Notes: a model not told the origin generated them from the letters alone. 64,000 nucleotides of DNA from Rhodosporidiobolus odoratus (GCA_034387635.1 JAOANU010000001.1:2170001-2234000), one strand, 5' to 3'. Positions 12,133 through 24,846 are shown, numbered from the stretch's first letter. Numbers and translations are program-made.

Positions 12133-12539
12133 AAGATGCATGGCGACGCTGTAAAGACAGTGCACGACGGTATATGTGTTATTCAACACCTTTTTGTCGC
12201 TTTGGCCGACCTCGTGTATTGCTGGCGGTCGGTTCCTCGTGGTTACTCCCTGATTCGTGGCTGACCAGATGCGCTCGGAGGTTGTTCGCTCCCTTGCTGT
12301 CGATCGGAATGAGCCTCGCAGCTAGCAGAAAAAAAGCACGATGTAGGTTTTCTTCGGCTAGTTCGCGCTCTACGGCATCCTAATCGGTTCGATGTCTGCT
12401 TTGCGGCTGCTCCACTCCTCCTTCGCGCCTCGTCAACCCGCCTGCCCACACGCACGCGCACACAACCTCCACCCCCACTTTCGTCGTCATTGGCATCTCA
12501 CTTCTCGCTTCCCTTCTTGCATTTCCTCAACAGCTGAAA
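12133..12539 (+). other. Region between the PLP enzyme and the GST remnant
   Basis: About 400 bp. It holds the 3' end of the PLP-enzyme transcript and, if intron 9 of that gene is retained, an open frame continuing to 12383. A faint GST-start-like reading (LRLLHSSFAP) occurs near 12400 but is not connected by splice sites I can support. Confidence 0.4.
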
Positions 12540-13217
12540 ATGCCCGACAAGATTCACCCACCACACGCTACTGGCCTCGCTCTCGACGCGGTCAGGCAGC
12601 ACGGAAAATTGCCGTACGTCTAGCCCCTTCCCCATTCGGTGATGCGGCCGTACTGACTCGTCGTGACACCCCTCGTCTATCAGGCCCTGTACGGCTCCCT
12701 CGTCCTACTCGAATTCCTCGACGCCGCCTTCCCCTCATCCCCACCCTTCGGCCTCTCCGACCCCCTCGAAGCCGGTCGAACCCGTCTAGCCCCTTAACAG
12801 CTAAGTACCGTCCTAGTCCCCTCCTTCTAGAAATACCTCTAAGCTCAATCCGCACAAGATCAAAAAGCGGGACGAGAAGGGTTTGTCAAAGCAATTCGGG
12901 AGGTAGTTGAGAGTTGGTTCGTGGTGGGCAAAATTTGGGCGAGAGGAGAGGAGTTTGGGTGGGTCAATGCGGCGTTTGCTCCGTGGGTCGCGAGATTGCC
13001 TTTGTTGGAGGCACATCGGGCGTTCAAGATTGTGCAGGTTGGGTCGGAGAGGTTTGAAAACTGGGTTGAGGCGGTCAAGGGCAGGGAGAGTGTGAAGAAG
13101 ACGAGTTCACCTCCGGAGAGTTATGCGAGCGTATATGAGAGGTACCTCACGGATACGGCCGAGAGTGAGGTGGCCAAGGCCACGAGGAAGTGGAAGACTG
13201 AAACTGAGCTGAGATAA
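12540..13217 (+). pseudogene. Decayed glutathione S-transferase (omega-like) gene
   Basis: A single frame from 12684 reads as a fungal GST: ALYGSLVLLEFLDAAFP, then after a gap AGREGFVKAIREVVESW, EEFGWVNAAFAPWVARLPLL and FENWVEAVKG to the stop at 13217. Three in-frame stops interrupt the middle at 12795-12797, 12828-12830 and 12840-12842. The residues around them (LVPSF-stop-KYL-stop-AQ) still align with the family pattern in which the stops should be Tyr and Gln. The best upstream donor (GTACGT at ~12614) joins to the next exon out of frame, and most of the thioredoxin-fold half is missing. Non-consensus introns could hide the stops, but decay is simpler. An internal ATG at 12921 could still yield a C-terminal fragment. 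Confidence 0.6.
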
Positions 13218-13388
13218 GTCCACTGTAAAAGCAGTGTTGAGCTGTGCAGGAGACGAAAGTTGAACGGGAACGGCTTGGGCTACTCACCTCCCCTTCGATC
13301 GATCAGGCCCTTGTCTTCTCGCTCAAGGCCTCCTTCTGCCGTTGTCTAGGCTAAGAACGAGTCCGTCCTTTTCAACGCCGCTCGATCC

Positions 13389-14600
13389 CTACCCGCCACC
13401 CTGTTCCTCCTGTGCCGCCGCTTCCCACCCCGTCATGTAAGCCGTCCTCAACGGGTTCAGCTGAGCGTCTTCCTCCTCGTCGAGCTGTCCATTGACGTTC
13501 TTTTTGCCTTCATTCAGCCAATCGTCGATCTCGTCATCGTCAGGTTCTTCGTCCGAGTCGGCAGCGAACCTGTGAGATGCAACTCTCGAGTTAGGTCAAA
13601 AAGGAGAGGGGGGAGAAAGGCGAGCGGAAAAAGTCTGAACGTACATAAAGTCACTCAAGGCAGAGTCTACTCCCATAGCGCCCTTCAGCAACTCTCCCGT
13701 CTTGGTCGGTCGTAGCTTGTCGAGTTGCATCTTGGCTTCCTTCTTGACCTGTGCAACTCGAGTACGTTCGACGGCGGCTTGTTGAAGAGCGATGGATTCG
13801 GAGAGGGAGAGGGAGTGAGGGGAGCGAGACTGCGCAGTAGGTATGGGACCGATGAGGTGGCCGGCAGACATATATCAGAGGGAACAAGAAAGACACGGTC
13901 AGACACCGAAGAGGACCTGTAGACGCCGAGGAAAGACTTACCAGTTGCGCCGCGATACGTCGTTTTGCACTTGGCGATGCAGCCTCGTCAAGCAACCCAT
14001 TCTCAACCACATCCTCCATCTCCCGCTCTCCCTCCTCTTCCCGCTTGACCTCATCCTTAGTCTCGTCCGCACCCGCTTCTCCTTCTTCCTTTCCTTTCTT
14101 CTCACCGTTCCGAGGGTGGATGTGGACAGCGTCCATGTCGCGCTTCATTTGTGACACGTCTTGCAGTTCTTTGAGCCGAAGTTCGATGCGTTGTTGCTGA
14201 CTTCGTAGGCGGGAGTCTCCGCCGGGAAGGGAGGCGAACGTAGCGCTGCGCAGGAGGAACGTGGTCAGCTACGCACATTGGGCCATGAAGTGGGAAGGAA
14301 GGATACGCACGGCGAGTCGAGAAGCTTTGCATTGCGGTCGAGCATGTCGGCGAGCTGATGAACGGACAAGTCGGAGAGGTCTCGTTCTTTGCCAGCATTC
14401 TTGCGGCGGGGGACAAAAGGGCTCTTGCCTTCTCCTCGGAGTTGACGTGCTTGCAGCCTGGCTTGAGCGTGTGCGAAGGAGGGCGGGGGTTGACGCATTT
14501 GAGGTGGAGGAGGGGCGGGATGGGGAGGTGAAGTCGATGAGGTTGAAGGAAGAGGAGGGAGGGAGGAAGGGTTCGAGGGTCGTGGTAGTTGGAGTGGCAT
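13389..14600 (-). CDS. Unrecognised acidic, Pro-rich, coiled-coil-containing protein
   Basis: Exons in order are 14600-14311, 14245-13942, 13829-13645 and 13569-13389 (319 aa); all junctions are canonical and in phase. The N-terminus is Pro/Ser-rich. The middle has a helical motif (LADMLDRNAKLL) followed by LPGGDSRL and a Gln/Arg-rich helix. A Lys/Glu-rich stretch and a conserved-looking helix rich in Gln, Lys and Leu follow. The last exon is very acidic and ends near the tryptophan motif MTGWEAAAQEEQ. The helix-plus-LPGGDSRL pattern faintly recalls the start of metazoan Gdown1/GRINL1A, but the match is too weak to name. No signal peptide or membrane segment. Function unknown, probably nuclear or cytosolic. 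Divergent from the CNH-like gene, 161 bp apart. Confidence 0.7.
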
Positions 14601-14761
14601 GCTGACTGTATGTGTCTGGTCGTGGATAGTGTCAAGACAAAGGAGAGAATTCGCCAGTTCGTTTCTCAAGTAGTTCGCTGCGGGCCAAGCGACAGGAGAT
14701 CAAGGCTCTTGTACTACGTCCTGGTGCCAGCAGTACGCATGCTATCTTCAAGGTGAACGCT

Positions 14762-17700
14762 ATGCCTCCGTCAGCCGATCCAATCCCACCACCCACCGCT
14801 TCTCTCCCTCCTCCACACCGTCCGACACCGCCCCCACCTCACCCACCAACTCCTCCCCAACCCCCACTACCTCCCCCGTCGTACGAACAGACCCGTCAAG
14901 CAGAGCCCAACAACCCTCGCTTCGGCCGCTACAAAAGCTGGATCCAAAAGCGCGCCAGGGAAACCCGAGAGCAGCGGGATCAACTCAGAGCCGCTGGACT
15001 GGTCCAGCCTGGACGATGGGATTTACCTGCTCAGCAATACGGCGAGACGCACTATGTAGAGGCAGAATATGCGGAGATGGACGATGCGGAAGCTAGGGAG
15101 AGGAATGAAAGGGCGGAAAAACGGTTATCGACGTCGAGTGCCCAGTTGAGGGTCGCGAACCCCGATAACGGGGCGAGTACGTCCTCCATACCGGGTAGAG
15201 ATACACGGGGAGCCCGGCAGAGGGTAGACAGCGCCGCCTCGCTCGAAGGTGAAGCGAGAAAAGCGACGCAGCGATTGACCAAAAGCGTGGCAATCCACCG
15301 TATAGGCGGGAGGTTCAGTCAAGGCATTCCGGACAGACCGTTGTGTGGCATGGTACTGCCGACTCGTGCGGGAGAAGCCACTCAGGGCGACGAGCGGTAC
15401 GTTGTGCTCCTTCGTTCGAGACCTGACAACGGTGGGACCTTCTCGCCAAGCGGAACTTGCTGAACTAGCTTCGCCACACAGCTTCGTCCTCGTCGGTACT
15501 ACGGAAGGACTTTACCTCCTCGACCTCCTTCCTTCGCTGTCTTCGGCCACGTCGCGACTTTCACTCGGATCAGCGTCGCCGTCCGGGCCTGGCGAAGACG
15601 CTGCTGTCTTCTCGCTGTGGACAGGCCTCACCGTGCATCATGTAGAGCTCTTCCAAGAGCCTACAACTGGTCGAGGTGACTCGCCGAGAGGAATCGTGCT
15701 CGCTCAAGTAGGCAAAGAAGGGGAAATCCGGATGTGGAGCTTGAGTAACCTGATCAGCCTGGCGAAGTGGCGAGTTCACGACACCGTGCGTTGTCTCGTC
15801 TGCGTCTTCTCGTGCAGCGAAGATACTCACTTTCGCGATTCGGCAGAACTCGCTCCCGCTCCACCTGCCGAGCCTGACTCGCCTCTCTCGCTCTTCCTCC
15901 TCTGCTCCTCCCTACGCCTCGCCCGGTTCTGAACATCGCGGCTCTCTGAGCCATCACTCTCCATTACATTCTATCTCGCCATCAAAACACGACAACGCCC
16001 TTGCTTCTTCAGTAAGCGGCAAAGGTAAGCTCAAAGCGCTGCCTCAAGCCCACTCGCCCGCGGTCATCCGCACTTCGAGCACCGAAGCAGAGTACCTCCT
16101 CGTCGACCCTCTTAGCTCCCGCGCCGCGCCCGTCTCGCCAGCGGGGTTTCCGTCCGCCACGGGACCTTCCCAATTCCCTTTCTCGACATCGTCTTCTTCC
16201 TTTCCACATGCTGCTCCTTCCTCCGCTCCAGCTGCGTCGCCCTCTGAGCGCCTTGCACTACCGCTGGAATGGGCGACGTCGTCTGTACCCTTGCCATTGC
16301 CGAAGGGTCACTCGCCAATCCTCTTCTTCCGCCTTTTCAGGTCGCCGCCGCCTGCTTCACCACAGCCGAGCGACGATGACGAAGACGACTGCGACGACCT
16401 CACTGCGGAACAGCGACAGAGATGGCAGAGAGAGGAGGAAGATAAGCAGAGATTGTACTTGATCGTCGCGACAGCGAAGAGTGTGTATCTCTTCGAAAGT
16501 AAGCCGGGCGGAAAGAGAAGTTGGGCACTTACGAAAGAGTTCTTCGTACGTCAGCTTTCCGTTGCCATAGTCTGAGCTCGTCTGCAAGCTTACGCGATTC
16601 GCTTTCCGCAGGCCCCGTCGACTCCCAAATCCGTTCGCCTCGTTCGCCGTCCCTCACCCCTCTCTTCACATGCCACCCCCGCTCCATCCTCCTCGAAGAC
16701 TTCCTCGCACCGTGCATCTCCCTCGTCCTCTCACCGTGGCCCTGCATCCGCTTCGCCCTCTCTTTCGAGCGGCTCCTCACACCCAAACAGCGACCTGCAC
16801 CTTCTTCTCCTTCTCTCTCACCGCATCGTTCTAATCCGCCTCTCCGACTCAAGCGTCACAGAGCTCGACCTTGCCCCCATCGCCTCTTCCTCCTGTCTCT
16901 CTTCTTCCTCCCACTCCTCCAAACCCGCCACCGGGCGGGCCCGGTCCAGTTCCTCCAGTTCCCTCGCTTCCTCCTCCTCTTCCGTCGCCACAGCAGCAGC
17001 CAAAAGCAAACATCGCCCCTCTCCCTCGCTAGCCTCTCTCGCAACGTCGGTCAAAGAACGTGTAGCCGACTTACCGGTCGTAGCTAAAATGGCGGCGTAT
17101 GTTGGAGAGAAGAAGGAGCAGAATGCAGCAGTGCCGGTTGGGATGAGAGGGGCTATGGGGGGGTTGGTGAGTGGGAGGAAGCTGACGACCACGTCTTCGA
17201 GTGCAGGCTTGCGGGAGGGATCGAGGAGCGAGAGTGGGTTGGTAGGAGATGGAGGAAGTGGGTGGGGTAAGCACGCCGCGGGACAAGGCAAATGGACGTC
17301 TTGCGACGTTCTCACCATCGGGTCGTCGCTGTTCTCGTCGCCCTCGACCGCGTCATCTCCAGTTCAGCTTCTCCTCCTGACCCGCGGAAATGCGACTCAC
17401 CTGCTCCCCGTTCCCCTTCCTCCTTGCTCCTCGGCAATAGAACCACTCTGGACCTTCCACTGGCCCACTTCCTTCCCTCCCATCTCCCACATCACCGGGT
17501 GCTTCTCGCCCCTCCCCCCTTCCAATCGAGCCAGACAGCCAGAGTACGCTCACCTCGCCTTGACGGCGTTCAGTTCAACCGGGTTGAGCGTACAAGAGGG
17601 AGTCGTCCCTCTCGCGCTTCTCTGGTCATTGTCTGCGCCTCCATCCCTTCCATTGCCGTCGCGGCATGACTTTGGTCCTTTCTTCCGTCCCCTCCCAGGC

Positions 17701-17904
17701 AACTCGAATTCGCAGCCAACCGGTGAAGGCGATAAGGACGACGAAGAAGAGGACTTGGCAGACACGGCGACGATGGATTTCGGCAGGGAAACGGCGTGGC
17801 TTTGCACCTCTTCTTCCTCTTCCTCCACCTGGGGCGAGAGTGCGTTCTTCTGGACCCAGGCGCACTCGGACTACGCGGTGAAGCGGTTGGCGATGACAAA
17901 TTGA
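14762..17904 (+). CDS. Large CNH/beta-propeller-like protein, function unknown
   Basis: Exons are 14762-15396, 15482-15785, 15847-16545 and 16612-17904 (976 aa). The first ~40 residues are almost pure Pro/Ser. A basic helical region (YKSWIQKRARETREQRDQLR) and an acidic stretch follow. From ~210 the sequence carries propeller-like blades: FVLVGTTEGLYLLDLL, GEIRMWSLSNLISLAKW, LYLIVATAKSVYLFE and LLLLLSHRIVLIRLSD. These resemble citron-homology (CNH) domains, separated by long Ser-rich loops. The C-terminal part has further blade-like strands. CNH domains often bind small GTPases, but no catalytic domain is attached here. The exon 2/3 boundary was chosen because the earlier AG would give a 33-nt intron and break the frame. 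The domain call is moderate; the role is unknown. Confidence 0.7.
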
Positions 17905-18318
17905 AAGGTGGCATTCCTCTCTCGCAACGTCCTTACCCAACGCCTCCCGGTTTTTTCTTTCTCTTTTGGCAGTACCCCCATTGTACCGATCGTATCCCCA
18001 TTTGCTGTCGATAACCCGTAGCCTTTTGTGATACTCGACAGACACTTTTAGCGATAGCCTAATCCTGCCTCGCGTCGTAACCTGCTCAGTCATCTCCTGC
18101 CATCTGCGAGCAGTCGCTAACAAAGCCTTCTTCAAGGATACTGGCAGTACCTCCTCACAATGGAGCATACACCGTACGCACTCAGACCGACTTTATGGGC
18201 TCACAGACCAAGGGCTTTCCGTCGGGAGAGAAAAAGACGCGTACAACCACCCCCTTCCATTCGGCCCTTGCCCCTTCCCCCACTAGTCAATCCTCGAGAC
18301 ACCCCAAGTCTCAACCGC
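17905..18318. other. Convergent intergenic region
   Basis: 414 bp between the stop codons of the CNH-like gene and RPL11, which converge. Likely 3' UTRs only; no gene or repeat was recognised. Confidence 0.4.
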
Positions 18319-19360
18319 TTAATCCTTGCGACCGAGGAGGATACCGTCGAAGCGCTGCTTGAACCAGGCCTACAGGACGGGGTGTTTGTGAGCGAACAAT
18401 GCACAAAAAGGCGAAAGGGACGAAGCGTACCATGGTCTCCTCGCGCTTGACGCGGTGGGAGAAGCCGACGCGGGAGGTGCAGTGCTTGCGGCGGGCAACG
18501 CGACCACCAGGGCGACCCATGACGGTGTCTGCAGAGAGCGAGAACAGAAAAGTGGGGGCAACATCAATCACTCCGTCAGCCTGCCGTCCTCTCCTGCCAG
18601 CTTGTCCCTCTCCGCCTGGCTATGCCATCCGGACTTTGAAGTAGTGGGTTGAACAACGCACAGAAGTCCATGCCGAAGATACTGTAAAGTGGGGCAGCAC
18701 TCGGGTCAGTTTCTTCCACGTCTTCTCGCATGTCTACGAGGTCAGCAGAGAACGCGAACGTACCCGATACCCGGGTCGTACTTGATGCCAAGGTCAATGT
18801 GCTCGGCAATACCGAACCCAAAGTTGCCAGTCTCGGAGAAGTTGCGCTTCTTGAGCTCGTACTCCTTGACCTTGAGGCCACGCTCGAGGATCTCCTCGGC
18901 CTTGGGACCACGGATGGTGACGTGGCAGGCGATCTTCTCGTTACGACGGATACCGAAGTGACGGACCGTGTAGCGGGCCTTGGAGGTGACCGGGGTCTGA
19001 CCGGTGAGCTGCTCGAGAACCTTCGAGGCACGGGTGAGACGGTCACCCGACTCGCCGACCGAGATGTCTGATCATACGAAATAGTGATGAAGAGGGAAGA
19101 GTGAAGTCGATGTGGAGGGAACGGAAGGCGAACGGTGACGGCGGAGAGTGAACATGCGGACGAGAGCAGACGGTCAGTACCTCATTCTGACAGCAGAAAC
19201 TCACACATTCCGCCCCGTGCCATTCCAGCAGCATTTCCCCTCATGACTGTACACCACCGTGTGACCCTCTGAGGCAGATGAAGCTCGACTGACTGATGAC
19301 GAGCTTCTCGATGCGGAGCTCGCGCATGGGGTTCTGGGCGGCGGCCTTGGCTTCAGACAT
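18319..19360 (-). CDS. RPL11: 60S ribosomal protein L11 (uL5)
   Basis: Exons in order are 19360-19294, 19067-18764, 18681-18662, 18528-18431 and 18369-18319, giving 179 aa, the usual size. Family-defining stretches are [68 protein letters not shown] and the C-terminal [12 protein letters not shown]. The protein sits at the central protuberance of the large subunit, next to 5S rRNA. The third exon is only 20 bases, yet both junctions are canonical and phase-correct. The first intron is 216 nt, much longer than typical here, a common trait of ribosomal protein genes. The ATG sits in a good context (gccaccATG). Identification is certain; exon borders are very likely right. Confidence 0.97.
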
Positions 19361-19762
19361 GGTGGCTACTTGATCGTACGAGTCGAGGGAGAGTTGCGAG
19401 AGAGGATAATTCAAAAGTTTATGAGGGGAGATGGAGTTGGATGGTTGTCGAGTGTCGAAGGGCGGTGGGAGTCGTGCAAGGAGGGCAAGGGCGAGTCAGT
19501 GCTTGTTATAACAGTCTGCAGCTAGTCTCAGCAGCTCACGCGGTGTCGGAACGAGGCGAGTCACAAGAGAGCGCCTCTCAGCCTCGAGCCAGGTCCCCCT
19601 CAGCTGTATTCACACTACAACTATCATTACACTTGATTACCTTTGCTCGAGTCTCGATTTGCCATGCGCTTCTTGCTTCGCCTCTCGTCACTGCTATCGC
19701 TTGCTCGTGTCGTACATCTGGGGCGGCTATTCTTTGCATCTCCCATACGAACACAAGACCAT
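19361..19762. other. RPL11 upstream region
   Basis: About 400 bp between the RPL11 start and the EMC10 stop (same strand). On the coding strand the bases just before the RPL11 ATG include an AT-rich patch followed by pyrimidine-rich runs, as often seen in ribosomal protein promoters. No specific factor site can be claimed. Confidence 0.4.
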
Positions 19763-20946
19763 CTAGCGTTTCGCCCCGCCTCCGCCTCCCTTTCCAGCAC
19801 CTTGTTCCTCACCTCCAGTCATCAGCATCACGAGCAAGACCGGCACAATGTACTGCACGCAACAGAAACACGGATCACCAAGGTCAGCGAGAGGAGCACA
19901 ACCGGCGGGAGCAGGAGGACTGGGAAGGGGGAAACCCGAAGGACTCGAACGCACCATCCAGTACTTCTGAATGAAGCTGCGGGTGAACGTACTCTGTCAG
20001 CTATCACCGGATGATATCGACTGTGAGAGGGGAACGGGCGTACGATTTCTCCTTCGGCGGCGGGAGGATCTTACCATCCTTGTCGAGCCGAACGGGTTGC
20101 TGCTCTTTCGGCTGGGCGGGGCGGGGAGGCCTGCGACGGTGCTCCGGATCAGTCGGAGTTGAATGGGCAAAGGACGAAGACGGGACGTACTCGTCAACCA
20201 CGACCGCCGCCGGTCTTTCCAATTTGACCTCCAGTTTCCCCACTTCTCTTCTTGACGGCGCAAACACCCATTTCGCCCGCTCCTTGGCGCTTGCACTCGC
20301 AACACAAGCTGACGAGAGGCTGGTTGTTGAAGTGTGGTAGTCGAGGGCACCGGTGAAGTGACCTTCGGGGTTGGCGGCAGAAGAATCGGCAGATGGGAAC
20401 GGAGACCAGGACAGAGTGAGCTGTTCTTGAAGTGGCTCGGTTGACGCGGTGTACAATGTGCACTGAATGGGAACGATATGTCAATTTAGCGGGAGACCGG
20501 CGCATAGACATCGGAGAAAAAGAATCTACCGGATCCACCGAAACAAAGGAGAGATCCTCTCCGGCTTCGTCCTTTACCGCTACCTGGTAGCGCTCCTTCC
20601 CGCCCGCCTGCCATTCCGCCGCATTCTGCGGTGCCACCAGCCCGTCCCAAGGCTGTTCCGTCGACTCGAAAGTTCCTACCCCACCGGAAGAAATATCAAT
20701 TCTCCCTCGTTCCACCCAGTTGTCCCCGCCGGTGCTTGGTAGACTGAATGTAGGAGTGCTGTCCAGACTGGAAACTGTGAAGCGGTGGTAGACGACGAGA
20801 GCACGAGTCGGAGGTGGGGGCTAGGGAGGACAGAGTGAGATCAGCGCAGGCGCAGCATCGTGGACGCAGAGACGTACAGAGGACGCCAAAGCGGTCAAAG
20901 AGGCGCTCCGGACCCCCAGCAGCGCGATATGACTAGAGTATAGCAT
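19763..20946 (-). CDS. EMC10: ER membrane protein complex subunit 10
   Basis: Exons in order are 20946-20878, 20820-20530, 20462-20044, 19976-19955 and 19852-19763 (296 aa). A hydrophobic N-terminus fits a short signal peptide. A lumenal beta-rich domain follows (ALVVYHRFTVSSLD ... NWVERGRIDISS, then TLYTASTEPLQEQLTLSW). The end is diagnostic: KEKSFIQKYWMYIVPVLLV, a transmembrane helix, then a Gly-rich tail. This matches EMC10 of the EMC insertase, which places tail-anchored and multipass proteins in the ER membrane. The fourth exon is only 22 bases; I used donor 20043 (GTACGC) because the alternative would be a 31-nt intron. The family is known for low sequence conservation, so the C-terminal signature carries the call. 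Confidence 0.85.
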
Positions 20947-21316
20947 GACAGCGGTTCTAGGAGAGCCGAAGAAGCAAAGTGATGGGTTGACCAATACCAT
21001 AGTCGGCGTATACACCGGCGGTCTTGTGCTGACATCTCATGCTACCCTGTACCTCTGGAAGACTCCACCAGCTGCTTCCGAGCCTCCCACGGACTTCTTC
21101 CTTGAACTCGCTTTTCATCAGTCCTCGCTGTACAGACGGCCGGGTAGTTAAACCTCGCCCGCCGTCCGCATCGGCTCCGAGGTAGACTCTGCTCCTCCTT
21201 TCCCGGCGCCTCACTGTGGCTCATGACAGTCAGAACGGCCTTGAGACCCGGATATATCAATATGCAATGCGTTAAGTGTTATAATCTCTACTCTGTCTAT
21301 CTAAGCTTCCCATCTT
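20947..21316. other. EMC10 upstream region
   Basis: 370 bp between the EMC10 start and the old-yellow-enzyme stop (same strand). Small ORFs here lack recognisable domains. Nothing specific was seen. Confidence 0.35.
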
Positions 21317-22926
<1,610 letters not shown>

Positions 22927-23642
22927 ATTGTGCGGAGCTTTGGGGTAGTTACGTGTGCGGAGTGAATGAGATAAAGAGTGTAAAGAGGAAAGCAGAAGAG
23001 CCAACAGCGGTGAACAAGCAGGGGGAGAACCGCGAGAAGGAGCTGAGGTGAGCAGGACGAGCTGAGGTGAGCAGGACGAGCTGAGGTGAGCAGGACCCGG
23101 TCGGGTGGAGCAGGGTGGAGGCCGAATTTGTATTGCGGAATCGACGGAACCAGAACTCGACAGGCGCGGAAAATGAAAGAACATCAACCTTGAAGCTTGA
23201 ACCGTCGTCGCACAGTCAGCATGCGTGCAGCTGAAAGAGTAGCGGTGGTGCCTCGCAAGCCAGCTCGGAAACGAAGAAGAGAGGGAGAAGAGCCACGGGA
23301 AAGTGACAAGCTCACTGGCAGCCGCCACTTGACTGAGCCCTGCGTACAACGCCGCGAGGAAGAAAACATTCGAGGACCATTGCAAGCGCGATGCAGGGGC
23401 AAACTGCCATCGACCTCCAACTAAGCCGCCGAAAGCATCCTGACAAGGCAAGTCGCCCACGCCTCATTCCTTGTGCTTCTCCACGCTGTCACGCCGGCTG
23501 TGGCGCACCCATACGAGACCGAATTCCGTCAATCTGTGAAGGACGATGTTGCGTGAGCTCCCGTTTCTAGTGAGGGCAGGTACGGACACCACAGAGGAGG
23601 ACAACAAGGGAATGGGGGAAGAAGTGGGTGGCCAAGAAAGGA
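22927..23642. other. Upstream region of the old yellow enzyme gene
   Basis: About 700 bp between the enzyme start and the LSM12 stop, same strand. It holds the triple 19-bp tandem repeat described separately and possibly a short last exon of LSM12 (23489-23566). No other gene is supported. Confidence 0.45.
23041..23097. repeat. Three tandem copies of a 19-bp unit
   Basis: The unit agctgaggtgagcaggacg occurs at 23041-23059, 23060-23078 and 23079-23097; only the last base of the third copy differs. It lies 115-171 bp upstream of the old-yellow-enzyme ATG, so it may sit in the promoter or 5' leader. Confidence 0.95.
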
Positions 23643-24296
23643 TCAACGCACCATCCTTTTGATACGCTCAACCCTGTCTGCCGACCCTTTACCACCCTTG
23701 ACATTCTCGCTGCCATACGGCGCATCAATCATAACCTCGTCCATGACTACGATGCTCTGCCCGGCCCATCGCACCGGCATAGTCTTTCCAAGCCCATCAA
23801 ACAGCGCTTGCGCGTCCTGCGAGACGCCCTGTCCGAGTCGTGCGCGCGCCTTTCTGTCTTCGGTAACGGCCTTTTCGACGCGGGAAGAAAGGGTTGTTGA
23901 GGGAACAGAGGGAAGAGGAGCGGACGGGGACGGGAGAGACGAGTCGGGGGTGGCAGAGAGGACAGTGACGGCTTTGATTTGCGATGTCTTGACGAAGTGG
24001 AAGGATCGTTTCGAGGAAGAGGGACTGGGAGAGTAGGCAAGAACGGCGATGGAGGAATGGTAGGTAAAGAGAGCGCCCTCAACTTGTCGTTGCGGGATGT
24101 CCCCGACGGCTGCCAAAGTGAGGCGCAAAGGAAGGTTGAGTAGAGTGGCTAGGTCTGGCAATGGGGAGTTTACGGCCGGTGAAGGAGCGGGAGGTGCGGA
24201 CGGCTTTGTCGACGCGTTTGTAGGGTTGCGAGCGGGAGTCGCGGGTTTGCGCAAGGATCCAGTCGACAGTGAAGGCGTGGAAGTCCGGCTTGCCAT
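23643..24296 (-). CDS. LSM12: LSM12 homolog (Lsm plus anticodon-binding-like domain)
   Basis: One exon encodes 217 aa. After a Pro/Ser-rich N-terminus comes an Lsm-like strand set (LNLPLRLTLAAVGDIPQRQVEGALFTY, shown here as family-typical spacing) and then the anticodon-binding-domain block: EKAVTEDRKARARLGQGVS, AQALFDGLGKTMPVRW, IVVMDEVMIDAPY and RVERIKRM. LSM12 proteins bind ataxin-2/Pbp1 and act in translation and mRNA control. The stop follows a perfect GTGCGT donor, so the true gene may splice at 23651 to 23566 and end at 23489, adding about 25 residues (KRELTQHRPSQ...). That would suit the family, whose helix usually continues past this point. The gene identity is secure; the 3' end is not. 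Confidence 0.85.
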   Translation of the reverse strand: MASRTSTPSLSTGSLRKPATPARNPTNASTKPSAPPAPSPAVNSPLPDLATLLNLPLRLTLAAVGDIPQRQVEGALFTYHSSIAVLAYSPSPSSSKRSFHFVKTSQIKAVTVLSATPDSSLPSPSAPLPSVPSTTLSSRVEKAVTEDRKARARLGQGVSQDAQALFDGLGKTMPVRWAGQSIVVMDEVMIDAPYGSENVKGGKGSADRVERIKRMVR

Positions 24297-24846
24297 CGTC
24301 GAGGGCGATGTGCAAGAGAAGGGCGAGTGACGGCGAGAGGGGACTCCTTCGACGGCTACTGGCTCGCTGGGCGGAACGGTCGACTGTCCCAGTAGAGAAG
24401 AACTCCTCAGAAGACGATGCAGGAAAGCGCAGCTGCAGTTGCAGCGAGGGAGACGAGGAGAGCGTTCGACGATGACCGCGCCGTCTCACTATCGCTCTTG
24501 CCCTCTACACTGAAGTGATGTAAAAGTCCTGCGCCTGAAGCTCTACTATCTCATTCCAAGCCCGATCAGCATCAACCTTCGAGGCCCTCGAGATGCCTTG
24601 CCCTCGTCGCTTTATTCCTTCTTTGGGATTTCACCTTTCCTTGACCCTCCACCCCTTTAACTCACAGATCTATTCCTGGCACATCAAAGTCTGCCATATG
24701 GGTCTGCCGACTGCGGCAGAGACGCTCCTCGATTGGTTTTCGGAATCTGCCCTGCTCCGGACTTTTCGCGCGTTGGTGCTGCGAGTTACTCCCGCTGCAC
24801 AAGAGCTGGCTTGTGCTGGCTTCAACCTCGCCTATGCCCTCTCTCC
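24297..24846. other. Divergent promoter region, LSM12 / Stealth gene
   Basis: 550 bp between two divergent starts. Several overlapping ORFs occur (for example + strand from 24593), but their composition changes with frame and none has a domain. Likely two promoters and 5' leaders. Confidence 0.4.

Noticed and set aside
19078..19293. C/D-box snoRNA in RPL11 intron 1
   Set aside because: No proper RUGAUGA with a paired CUGA at the expected ends was found.
20012..20044. 31-nt intron reading for EMC10
   Set aside because: Too short, and the upstream GTACGC donor gives the family-typical KEKSFIQKYWMY junction.
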